From the NCBI GenBank assembly GCA_027922465.2, contig BQMF02000020.1, positions 1,488,001 to 1,552,000 on the forward strand: DNA of 64,000 nt, given 5' to 3'. This document shows positions 34,426 to 44,800 of the stretch, in pieces. Position 1 is the stretch's first letter; each line of letters opens with the position of its first letter. The notes under the pieces are model-generated. The model made no database searches. It saw nothing but the letters and a program-made list of their open reading frames with translations, and was not told the origin of the DNA. The translations under genes were made by a program, and so were the position numbers. Source of the stretch: Turritopsis dohrnii (taxonomy: Eukaryota; Cnidaria; Hydrozoa; Anthoathecata; Oceaniidae).

Positions 34426-35071
34426 CCATAAATGCTTGATTTACCGCCCTGGGCGCTTATTTTAAATTTTGACTTAGAGGGTTGGCGCTTATTCGAGAAG
34501 GGCGCTTATAAAAAAACCATCATTTTTGTGTCAAGAAAAGAGTTTCTTTTTAGGAAGTATGATGGTTGTGAAATAACAAAACAGAAGACATAAATGTTCC
34601 TATAAAGATAATGTTTTTGAGTGTAAATTAAATGTTTATATGACTAAGTATCCTCTACATCAATAAAATCATCCTCGATGTCGTCATCGTCCAACATAAA
34701 AACTTTGTTCGTCACCTCTTCTATGTCCGAATTAGTTACACCTGCATTTGTGTTTTGAGCATTCCTTTGCCTGCTGGACAAGGCTGTGATTCTTTGAAAC
34801 AGGGAATATGATCGTCTTCAGAATCATCAACTTTTGTATTTAGTGCACATGACTTAAATGATCGTTTAATGGTATCAGCTGATAAGGATGACCACGATTC
34901 TACCACGTCATTCTTTTCTTCCTAGATATTCCAATAAGTGCCCCCTTTGGCTCTAAAATTATATTCTAATAACCCCCGAAAGGCGCTTATTCTAGAGGGG
35001 CACTTACAAAAAATTTCACAAAAAAGGGTGGGCGCTTATTCGTGAGTAGGCGGTAAATCGAGCATTTACGG
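34426..35071. mobile_element. TA-flanked DNA transposon, CCGTAAATG termini (copy 1)
   Basis: The left end CCATAAATGCTTGATTTACC is the near reverse complement of the right end, GGTAAATCGAGCATTTACGG. TA lies on each side (34424-34425, 35072-35073). GGGCGCTTATT motifs repeat just inside both ends. The minus strand (about 34925-34650) retains a transposase tail, SLSADTIKRSFKSCAL, plus an acidic stretch, typical of pogo/Tigger proteins. The core is deleted. A relative is at 62343-63718. Confidence 0.8.
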
Positions 35072-35073
35072 TA

Positions 35074-36704
35074 CTTTTATTTTCGTTATAACATACTTCA
35101 TACCGTACACGATCGCGTACGCGTAGAGATTTACATACGTGATTTACTGCATCAGCACACTTTTCCAAAATGAGAAGCCTGATAAGGGATGTTGTGGAGA
35201 CTTCTGTTTGAGTAGCAGTGCTGTACCACAACACAACCCTCTAAATACACCTTAAAAGCAGTTTATTCACTAGGAGGTATCAACTGACTGTGACACTGAT
35301 CTTCATACACATAAGAGCTCAAATTTATCATGGCCTGCTAAGTGAACTAGTTAGTTGCAAGTTGGTAGGCAGAACCATTACAGAGCCAATGGAATTGAAA
35401 AGGTACCTCAAGTTGAATGCAAAGAAAACAAAATATTATGGCCTCCAATTTTTACCTGCTAAACTACAGATTCAATAAGTTATCACATTAACTGGATGTC
35501 CTCGCACAAATAAAAAAAGATTGGGTTTTGAGAATGAACGAATGACCATCCTCAAAGACAGATGAGTGCCATCTATATGAAATCACTGGATGGAAGAGTG
35601 TTGCCAAATAGGATGGGTGTCCAAAAATTGTGCCTAAATGTGCGACCTCCCATCAACAAGGACACTATCAAAAAGGAAAGCTACCTTAGCTGGTTGAGTA
35701 CTATCAAAGAATACAAACAACCTTTCTGACACATGCTGGAATGCATCACACACAAATTGAGATATTATTCACAAGTGATACCTGTAATCAACTTGTCCTA
35801 GATGTAAAAGTGATGTAACAAAACAATAAAAACCTAACAATAAAATTTATTTGGATCTACTTACTAGTATTAACAGGGATTTTATTATCAGGATGTATAC
35901 ATACATTGCAAATTATGGGAAACTTTTGCGTATATACAGTGATTAACATTTTTATCATGCACGGATAATGTGAACAGCATACTATACTTCCTCAAAAGCA
36001 AGTGTTTTCAAAAATTTTAAACATACAAAGGAAGTTTTCATAAACTTTTTTAGCCTGGTGACAATATCAATGGAATTTCGAACTTTGCACTTTGCTTATG
36101 TATAAAAAGCTTAATATACAATATCTCAATATCTTAAAAATACATATTTGACTATCATGTAATAGGAACCAGTAGATAATCATGATTATTATAACTTATC
36201 TATTGCATTAAATTCACCTATTTGTTAAAGATATTAGGACAATGACATTGGACATTTTGAACTGTAGATATTTTTATATCATAATATAAAATATGGTGCA
36301 GTTTATTCATATAAAAAACAATTAAAGATCCAAGAAAAGTTCTTGTAAAACACACAAATCGTCCTAACTAATCGTCCTTATAAATTAAATTAAATCGTGT
36401 GTTCTCGGCGGTGTCATCATGTCCATTATTTTCAACACTAGTAGTTGCAACTGTTACTAAAACAAGATTTTTCCAATGTGCACAAAAGAAACTATATACA
36501 CTCACGGTACCTTTTTGGAAGATATCCAATCAGAACTAAGAAGTAGCTAGATTTTATTATTAACGGTTGACAACACTGGAAAAGATGCATAAAATCCACC
36601 ATGTTGAATATATACAAACATAACTTATGAATGGGCGAGTTTGTCTATTTTGAGTGGATGGCGCGGAGGAGGCGAGCGAAACACGTTCTTTGGTTTGAAG
36701 GCGC
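35074..36704. other. Intergenic, no gene recognised
   Basis: Short open frames only (such as 35290-35478), without domain or splice support. Confidence 0.35.
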
Positions 36705-36723
36705 AAAACCATATTATACATTT

Positions 36724-38444
36724 CCATCCATCTTGATGAAGCAAGAAAACTCTTCGAAGGAACAGAAATAAAGATCACAACAGAGGGCAAAAAACACCTT
36801 GGTGAAACGATTGGATCGGATAACTACCGAACAGAGTTCTTGGAGGAAAAAAATGAAACTTGGATTCAATCAAGAACTGACAACACTAGCAAAAGTCGCA
36901 GAATTTGCACCGCAGCAAGCTTATACGTGCTTCATCTCAGGTTATAAGCACAAATTCAACTACTTTATGCGCACCATTCCAAATGCATCTGTAGCTCTAA
37001 AGAGAAAGCTGACGAGTTCATCACCACACTTCACTCAAGTCTTCACAGGAGGGATCATATCCACCCAGGTATAGAGAGAGAACTCTTTTCGTTATCGCCA
37101 AACATGGGAGGATTGGGGCTTCCGATACTTGAAGATCAAGCAACGATGGAATTCGACAACTCCTGTGAAATCACAGAATCATAAATGACAACAGACACCA
37201 GTCAGGAAAGTTTAGCAGAACAAAAAACAAAACGACAAATCATTTGACAAATCCATATATTGACAAGCTTAAACTGAAAACTGAAACTGAAACGTTAAAA
37301 AAATTTTATATAGCAGTAGACGTGGGCATGGAGGGAGACTCCTCCGGAAGCTAGTCAATATATGGATTTGTCAAAGGATTTGTCGTTTTGTTTTTTGCTC
37401 CCGTCGAACGAGCACCATGGACAAGCAGACGAAGATACTATGAAAAACCAGATCAGCATCGGAAGACGACGAGAAACAAGGAAGCACTTGAAAAGATATG
37501 CACCTGCATCTGCGATGAGAAGAGAAAGCTTTTAGATATCAACTGCGAAAATGGTGCTTCCTTATGGCTCACAACACTACCTTTTCCCGATGAAGGATAT
37601 CGCCTTGACAAGCAATCGTTCTGGGACCTTATTAAGATCCGCTACGGACACAATTTATCACGACTGCCAAAGAAATGCGCTTGTGGATCTGCTTTCAACC
37701 TCCAGCACGCACTATCATGTAAAAAAGGTTTCGTGACGCAACGCCACAATCCGATACGCATCGAATACGTACATCACGTGATGCAATCGCTGTTCTTTTA
37801 CGAGAGGTTTGCAATGACGTGAAAGTCGAACCTGCTCTCCAACCTCTCACAGGAGAAACCTTGGAAAAGAATACGGCAAACTGCCAAGAGGGCGCAAGAC
37901 TCGATATATCCGCGAGAAATTTCTGGATTCCTGGTCAAAAGGCATTCTCCGATATAAGGGTATTCAACCCAATCGCCTCGAGATACGGGAATATGGATTT
38001 GAAGAAGATGTATGAGTCGAACGAGCGAGAAAAGAAGAACCAATACAAGGAGCGTGTTCAAATGGTTGAGCAGGGATCCCTCACGCTAATCGTCTTCAGT
38101 GCTTGTGGGGAAATAGGTCGAGAATGCAATGCATTCTTCACTCGCTTAATCGAACTTGTTGCCGAAAAACGAAGCCAACCAATGACCAACATTTGCCAGT
38201 GGATTCGACGCAAAATGTATTTCGCCCTTGCAAAGTCACCTTATTCTTTGTGTAAGGGGAACACGGAAGACATGAAGTGAAGATCCACTAGTAAAATCTC
38301 TCCAAAATGACGCCAGAGATTGTGAAACACTTTCAAAAATTTACGATTGAATCTTTTTTTTTATTTTATTTTTTATTTATATTCTAAAATTTAAATCAAT
38401 GTTAAACAGTAGTAAAGATGGCAGAAAAGATGTAATTCATTGTG
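36724..38444 (+). mobile_element. 5'-truncated non-LTR retrotransposon with restriction-like endonuclease (R2/NeSL/CRE-like)
   Basis: Bounded by a 19-bp direct repeat, AAAACCATATTATACATTT, at 36705-36723 and 38445-38463, a target-site duplication of reverse-transcribed insertion. The plus strand encodes, with frameshifts, the end of a reverse transcriptase (KLFEGTEIKITTEGKKHLG; CFISGYKHKFNYFMRTIPN; LSPNMGGLGLPILED). A zinc motif CACGSAFNLQHALSC (CxCx7Hx3C) comes next. An endonuclease-like block (EGARLDISARNFW; FSDIRVFNP; MVEQGSLTLIVFSACG) then ends at 38280. The CCHC motif followed by an acidic block matches the arrangement in R2-type elements. A 3' UTR of about 165 bases follows. Broken by stops and an internal hairpin. 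Confidence 0.75.
37221..37397. repeat. Long hairpin inside the retrotransposon remnant
   Basis: A ~49-base left arm (37221-37269, starting CAAAAAACAAAACGACAAAT) is matched by its reverse complement at 37349-37397 with only a few mismatches. The 80-base loop separates coding blocks of the retroelement, so it is an insertion or rearrangement. Confidence 0.7.
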
Positions 38445-38812
38445 AAAACCATATTATACATTTTGAAAGGGTCTGGTCTGATTGGGCAAAGTTGCAGAAT
38501 TAGAAGGTACAAGTACAACTGAAAAAAGTGAAGAAAAAAAAAGACAAAAGTGGAAAAGACTGGAGCTACGAAAACGTTTTAGCTTCTTATAGACGTGTTT
38601 ATGGGATTTATTTCACAAAGAATATAGCAAGAGAGATGTAAAAGAAATCGGTTATTTGAAGATCGTAAGCGCATTAAATATGACCACTCTTCTTGTAGAA
38701 AATTATTTTTTATAGCATTTCTTTGCGATTGCAAAGGGAGATAATAGGGAGAATTAGGTAGATGATAACAGTTCAATAACGATTCATTTGAAATTGCGCA
38801 CAAAAACCTTAA

Positions 38813-39512
38813 GGAAAGAAATTCTGGCGGATTTGGCTCAAAAACCGCCAATATTTCTTACCGCCAAATTTGATTTAAATGCTCGTCCGCCAAAATGGGA
38901 ATTTATTTGATTATTTTCGTAAACCGCCAAATTTTTTTCAAAAGGAATTAAAAGGTATAAAATGCTAGAATTTCAGCATTGCACATCATTATTTAATTTT
39001 GTATCAATCAGTACTCACGATTGCTGGTCGCTTCTGACCCTTGTCTTTTTTTGCTGGCTCTCTCTGAACCGGTGAGAAAAAGGTTCTGATGTCTTTAATT
39101 CCAATTCTTTTCTTGTCGGCATCAGATGTTTTAGATGATTTTGTCAATTTGCAAGACGATGGCGACGCCGAAAAATCAGAGTGGGAAGATGATAACATTG
39201 ACTTTGGACGAAACGCTTCCGATTTTATTATAGATGATGAACTTGATTTGTAAATTACTGTATTAAAAACCAGTAATGTTTTTGTTTTTTGAAAAAAAAC
39301 GCTCCATATGATGACTTTCCTCTTCTCATTTAAATATTTTATCTCTTTATTCTATCGAACCACTTAATTGAAAATTGATTATTTGGGGCATCCGCCAAAA
39401 TTAATTCCCGCTAAATATAAAAATTTTCCTGAGCCTCCAAAATAAATTCCCCCAAATTGAGTCGGAATTTGAGCTAATCCTCCAAAATCTCCTCCCGCCA
39501 AAATTTCTTCCA
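38813..39512. mobile_element. TTAA-flanked DNA transposon, second family member
   Basis: Ends GGAAAGAAATTCTGGCGG on the left and, reverse-complemented, TGGAAGAAATTTTGGCGG on the right, each bordered by TTAA (38809-38812, 39513-39516). CCGCCAAA-type motifs repeat inside both ends. A 64-codon minus-strand frame (39198-39004) contains IGIKDIRTFFSP, a PCNA-interaction-box-like motif (hydrophobic-xx-I-xx-FF); such motifs are known in some pogo transposases. Same end structure as 19657-20618. Confidence 0.75.
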
Positions 39513-39674
39513 TTAAGTAACTATTGGTGGGGCGCATAATGTATATGGTTTGGAAACGCTGCTTTCAGATGAAGAAAAACAAAGTGGACATTATTTGTAT
39601 AATCGTGATATAAAAACTTTAATATTTATAAAAATTTTAGAAGAATAATATTTCTAACAAATTTGATGTTATTT

Positions 39675-41819
39675 TTAGTGAGTGCATATCAAGCTACCGC
39701 CATGCGCCCGGTCCGTGGAACTGTCAAATGTGCGTGGGAGATAAATTTGATCAGATCTTTTGCTGGAAAGACTAGCAGTTGGGAATCGTTCATGCCCGTA
39801 TGTCTTTTCTATGTACATAACTCTAGTCTGTTGATATGGGTGGTTTTCAGTATAGCAAGAGCTTAACGAGTCACTCGACTGAAGGGCGTGTTTCACTCGA
39901 TAATAATCGCTATCATACGCATCCAGCGAGTGTTTGGAATTTAGTTTAACAGTTGTATTACTGCAAAAGTCATGAAATTGCGTGTGACTAGTCCTATCAT
40001 GAAATTGCGTGTTATTAGTTCTGTTTTGTTGGTATTCATGAAAATCCTCGCCACTTGGGTAAAAGTTTTTCGTGCACTCTTTCACAGGGTGAGAATACTC
40101 TTGATAGTTATCGTCTATTGGTTGCGAGGCTTCTTCGATATGGCTACCGTCGATCTGATTTCGATGTTTGTAATAATTTTCGAATTTTCTCATGTTTTGG
40201 TTGCACACTCGACATGAGCTAGAGCTTTGAGCGCTATAACTGTGTCGGAGATTATCTCGCGAGGATCTAGACTGTCTCCCTCGTAGATGTGGTAAAGAGT
40301 GGTTTAAATGTGGAGAGCTACTGTATGGCTTTTTCAGTCGTGACGAAGAAGAGCCTGCTTGATCGGGAGTAGCACAAGACGATCTATTGCTTATGTAACC
40401 ACTTCCTTGCTGTCTCAAACTGGTGACAGGCGATTGACGCGTCGGAACGTCATATGACATGACATAACGCGGTATTTCTGACTGGTGTGAACTGTAACTA
40501 CCACGGAGGAGCTTATCACCTAAATCATGTCCATTTCTGTTTTTTGCAAGGCAACATCTACACTCGCACGCTGGTGCGGGTTCGAAGACATTTTTACCAG
40601 AAAATACGTCACTTTCTGTATATGCATCATCGTTAAGTCTTTTCTGATGCTGCTGTTCGAACAAAGCTAAATTGTTCTCTGTCAACATTAAAGTTTTAGC
40701 GTTAGACCGAGTTCCATCCTCCGGCATTTTCTCTGAACTTTGACCTTTAGATTTACCACTACATCGATTGCGGAGATGTTTATGACAGCATAAGAACGTG
40801 ATGAGTGATAAAGGAACCAGAGCTGATATGGCGATTGGGGTAAGGATCGTATATATACTCTCCTCCTCGTTGTTTTTACTTTGCTCTGTGGGAGGAGGGT
40901 TTTCTGGCCGTGAATAATTTTTGATGACGTCAGGATTGATAATTTTCCAAGTGAAAGCAAAGCCTCTGTGTTTTTGCATTTGTTCGTGCGTAAGTGACAC
41001 GGTGACAGTGACGTGCATGTGACTGGAAAACACGTGCTGGAACTTTTCCCGCCCACATTTCGTTTCGGACAATATCTTATTTTTCTTTCGTTTTCTCATG
41101 TTTTTAGCTGTAGTGACAGACTTGGGATGGAGTCCCACAATGCGAATAAAGTCAAGACATCTCCCATCTTTTTCGTCCGGAAGATCGAACTCCTCGAAAC
41201 TAAGTTGAATATGATTATTTGCATGCGTACTGATATGATATATGCACGAAAAATTTGACGGTGATTTTCTAGGATATCCGGGATTCGTAATAATTCCAGA
41301 TGAATCTCTACCTTTGGCTGGAGCTCGTATCACTTTCCTGCGTCTGGTACATCCAATTTCGTCAGATCCGTCAGCACAATCAGCTGTACAATCACAACGC
41401 TTCCTTAACGAAATACATTTCTTACTAGTCTTGCATTTGAATAACCCGTGTGTACATTTATTAAAATGTGTATTTCTTATGCACTTGCCAAGGTCTTTAA
41501 CATCTGGAAACCATTTTCCGTTGGAGCCACAAGTAATGTACATTGCGGAATGAGACGTCTGTGAAAATCCTTCTCTGCAATGAAAATATACGTTATCATG
41601 CTCGACATACTCATCAACGCCGTAATCGTGTCCTGTACTGTCTTCAGGGTAACGTCTTGGGGCCGTCAAATACGAAATGACGGCATTCTTAGGAGCATTC
41701 GGTCGGCGACAAGTTGTTAAAGCGCTACCATTCAAAATTTTCTCTTTCTCTGTCAAGACAGTCGAAAAATACGTCGCCAAGAGTATACCAAATTCAACCC
41801 AGGGTAACAACAACTTCAT
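39675..41819 (-). CDS. CCP-LDLa-CUB single-pass membrane protein (single exon, 714 aa)
   Basis: Type I membrane protein, probably a cell-surface receptor or co-receptor (inference). Residues 1-23 are a signal peptide. About 37-113 form a Sushi/CCP module (cysteines 37, 81, 97, 113). About 122-157 form an LDL-receptor class A repeat (six canonical cysteines plus C144, with the calcium motif DCADGSDE). About 174-293 form a CUB domain (GIITNPGYPRKSPSNFSCIY, FEEFDL, CLDFIRI). Residues 323-345 are a hydrophobic transmembrane segment (YTILTPIAISALVPLSLITF). The ~370-residue cytoplasmic tail is Ser-rich and low-complexity, with a Cys cluster (CECRCC) and many tyrosines. ATG at 41819 has an in-frame TGA two codons upstream. 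No intron is seen, unlike its neighbours. The domain set recalls NETO-type and LDL-receptor-related proteins, but the order differs and no orthologue is certain. Confidence 0.9.
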   Translation of the reverse strand: MKLLLPWVEFGILLATYFSTVLTEKEKILNGSALTTCRRPNAPKNAVISYLTAPRRYPEDSTGHDYGVDEYVEHDNVYFHCREGFSQTSHSAMYITCGSNGKWFPDVKDLGKCIRNTHFNKCTHGLFKCKTSKKCISLRKRCDCTADCADGSDEIGCTRRRKVIRAPAKGRDSSGIITNPGYPRKSPSNFSCIYHISTHANNHIQLSFEEFDLPDEKDGRCLDFIRIVGLHPKSVTTAKNMRKRKKNKILSETKCGREKFQHVFSSHMHVTVTVSLTHEQMQKHRGFAFTWKIINPDVIKNYSRPENPPPTEQSKNNEEESIYTILTPIAISALVPLSLITFLCCHKHLRNRCSGKSKGQSSEKMPEDGTRSNAKTLMLTENNLALFEQQHQKRLNDDAYTESDVFSGKNVFEPAPACECRCCLAKNRNGHDLGDKLLRGSYSSHQSEIPRYVMSYDVPTRQSPVTSLRQQGSGYISNRSSCATPDQAGSSSSRLKKPYSSSPHLNHSLPHLRGRQSRSSRDNLRHSYSAQSSSSCRVCNQNMRKFENYYKHRNQIDGSHIEEASQPIDDNYQEYSHPVKECTKNFYPSGEDFHEYQQNRTNNTQFHDRTSHTQFHDFCSNTTVKLNSKHSLDAYDSDYYRVKHALQSSDSLSSCYTENHPYQQTRVMYIEKTYGHERFPTASLSSKRSDQIYLPRTFDSSTDRAHGGSLICTH

Positions 41820-44800
41820 TTTTCATAAATAGTTTTCTCACATTCCAAAAACACGTGTAGATCTCGAGAAAACGTTATTTAACGACGTATGTATGACCAC
41901 TATCCAACAATTTGGCTTTTAGATAACACTGATGTTTTTTCTCCTGTTCACCTTTGATAAAGCAACGACTATTTCTTCAGGTATTCAACATTTGATTCAG
42001 AGCACAAGGCCACTTACAAAAACCACACAAAAGCCTTCTGTATTTGTTGTTTGCAGAATCAACTGGAACACACTTTTACGTAGGTCTATTCAATTATTTG
42101 TACTAAACTTTTCAAATTCTAAAAGCAATAAAATAAAATGAAAATAAAGATACACCAAATAACTGCAGAAAGGTCCAATCATCGAATTGAATATGGTCAC
42201 GTGACTAATTATCCGGACATAGTAGGTATACGGAAACAGTCAATCGGACGTCTCTCGTCCTATCTAGAATGTAAAACTGTTGCATGTTTCGCCAGGAGAA
42301 TTAAAAAAAGTTCGTAGTTTAAAATGCTTCTTATTATTACGAAGAATGTGGAATAATATGAATTATTGATTCCTAAAAAATCATTACACGTGTCGTAGAA
42401 AACGGATAAATATGATGCAAATAATTTTTAAAAGTTTATACAGATACACGCATGCGAACCAGAAAAACAATACTTACACGCAATACTTACATGAAGCTTC
42501 TACTAAAAGCCTCTTACTGTGTGCATTATAAATAAATTTGCTGACCTGTAACTTTTAGAAGCAAATTTTCGGTTTTTAGTTGCCTTACGATGGTTTTACA
42601 TAAAATATTCATACACGACACAAAGAAACCAACTGACTGGAACGAAATCGTAGTGAGACGCAAATCGAACTCTTACACATTTCTATGAGCCAACCCATTT
42701 CTTTAACGAGGGTCAAGGCGTTAAAAAATAATTCTCCAATATTGTCAATCAATCAGATAGTTCTATCATTTATGTCCAACCTCCTTTTCAAACAAAAATG
42801 TTTTTAACAATAGAATGCTTTTGAAAGTATATGTATCTTTTTGAATAAAGACGGGGGGTTAAAAGAATGAAGTTCATTTACAAAATAAATTCTAGCTTTC
42901 AAAGTTGACCATGATCTTATTATTTTACTCAGGTTTCTCCGCCCACCATTTTTTAATTCCTTTTCACTAAATTTAACAGTTTCAAAATAAGTCGGAAAAC
43001 TATTAATGCTCTTTTTATAAGTTAAATAACGTCGAAATATATTTTTAAGGTTTAGAAACTTGTGCGTGTCGTATATACACTTGATCTCACGTTTTTCTGT
43101 GATCTTACTTTTAGTTTATATGGAAATGCAAGTAGGTAAATATGACCAAGGTTTATCAGATGTTTCGAAAGAGGATGGATGTATATAGTTTTGATAACTC
43201 TGAACAAACTTTTGATTTTGAAAGAAACCAAGTTCCGCCTCCTTGTTCCAACCCATTTCTTAGATTTATCTCAACCAATCATCTTTCAAATATTCAAACC
43301 ACGTCAACTTTCTCAACACTCGCATGAATCAACAACGCGAGGAACATTTTTGGAAAAAAGTTTGCATTACATTTTTTTTGTTGTTTTTTTTTTTTTTTTG
43401 CAGTTCCGCAAAATGTGAAATTTTCCCGAATCTTTTGTAAATAATCAAAAATTATTATGAAATTTTACCACTCTACCGCAATATAAAAATACCTGCTCTG
43501 CTCATAAAATGAGTTGCTTAGTTTCAACTCATATTCACATCGCCACCACGTGCAAAGTATAACAAAACACGAAAAACAAACAAACATACAAAATTTGAGA
43601 GAAAAATATAAAAAAATTCCAAGAAGAAACAAACCGTTATTCCGATCCTGGAAATCGGAGGATAGTGAAGACAGACCAGAATTTACAACCATCATTCAAA
43701 TAAATAATTACCCATCACACTTGTTGAAGTCAATTGAGAGAACCAAAAAAAAAACCAAACACACCGCATGGCGTTGCATTTCTATTTGAGGATGAAGAAC
43801 AAAACAAAACAAAAAAACGGCGCAAAACTTTTCAATTGAATAAATAGAAGATAACTTCATAAAAAATCTAAAAAAAAAAAAAAACTGACAGCATTTAGCA
43901 ACTGATATTTCATTCTGTCGTTACATTCATCATACTATCCGTAAACCATATAAAAATTAAAACAGTTAGTTAAAAGCTTCAATTTCGTACATATCATAAC
44001 ACGAAGAAAGTCAACTCACCTCCACAACAATAACGAACGCGCTCAACAAAAATAAACATCTATGTTGAAAGAAGAAAACCTCGGCGATGGAGAGTGACAA
44101 TAGGATAGATTACAACACTTAAGAACTTCTTGACTTATGCTTAAACTTTGGTTTAGTTACTCGTATAATCCTTACAAATGGTTAATTTCCACATAACAAT
44201 TGAAAGGAGGTATTTACGTATGTAAGGTATTCTTAAATGTTATAACACCGTTTTCTTTTTCGCGTGCGGGTGAGGGATTGTATTGCAAACTTCAGTTCTG
44301 GTGCCAGATTCTCAATTGACCTCTTCATATAATGTTTTTCTTCTTCTATAGAAATAACCAACCATTGTTTATTCTTCAAACGATAATGTAAGATGACAGA
44401 TGACGAGCTGAAATTGTTTACAACGAGAATGTCACAATTTTTTCCATAATTATTCTATACATAGTTTTTAATGCACCATTTTAAAAAGCCATGTTCTTAT
44501 TTAACAAGATCCTTCTTTCAACTTCACAAAACAAAATATTGAGCGAAAATCATAACAACGTTGACTTAAGGAAATCCACTACGCCATTCATACAACCCCT
44601 TCTTAACCAGACCTCTTTCCCCGGTCCTTCAATAGTAACATTTCGTAAAAAGGAATCATTGTTAGAAAGACTTGCGGTAGTTATAAGTTAACATCATGTC
44701 TAATGGCAGGTCATTACATACCAATACAAAGCAATCAGGAAAGTTAACAACAAAGTACGCTATTAAGGATATCCGATATTCATCCTGCCTGCCTTTAGCT

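Noticed and set aside
37798..38061. Minus-strand 87-codon frame with hydrophobic start
   Set aside because: It is the antisense shadow of the retrotransposon nuclease region, which reads well on the plus strand.
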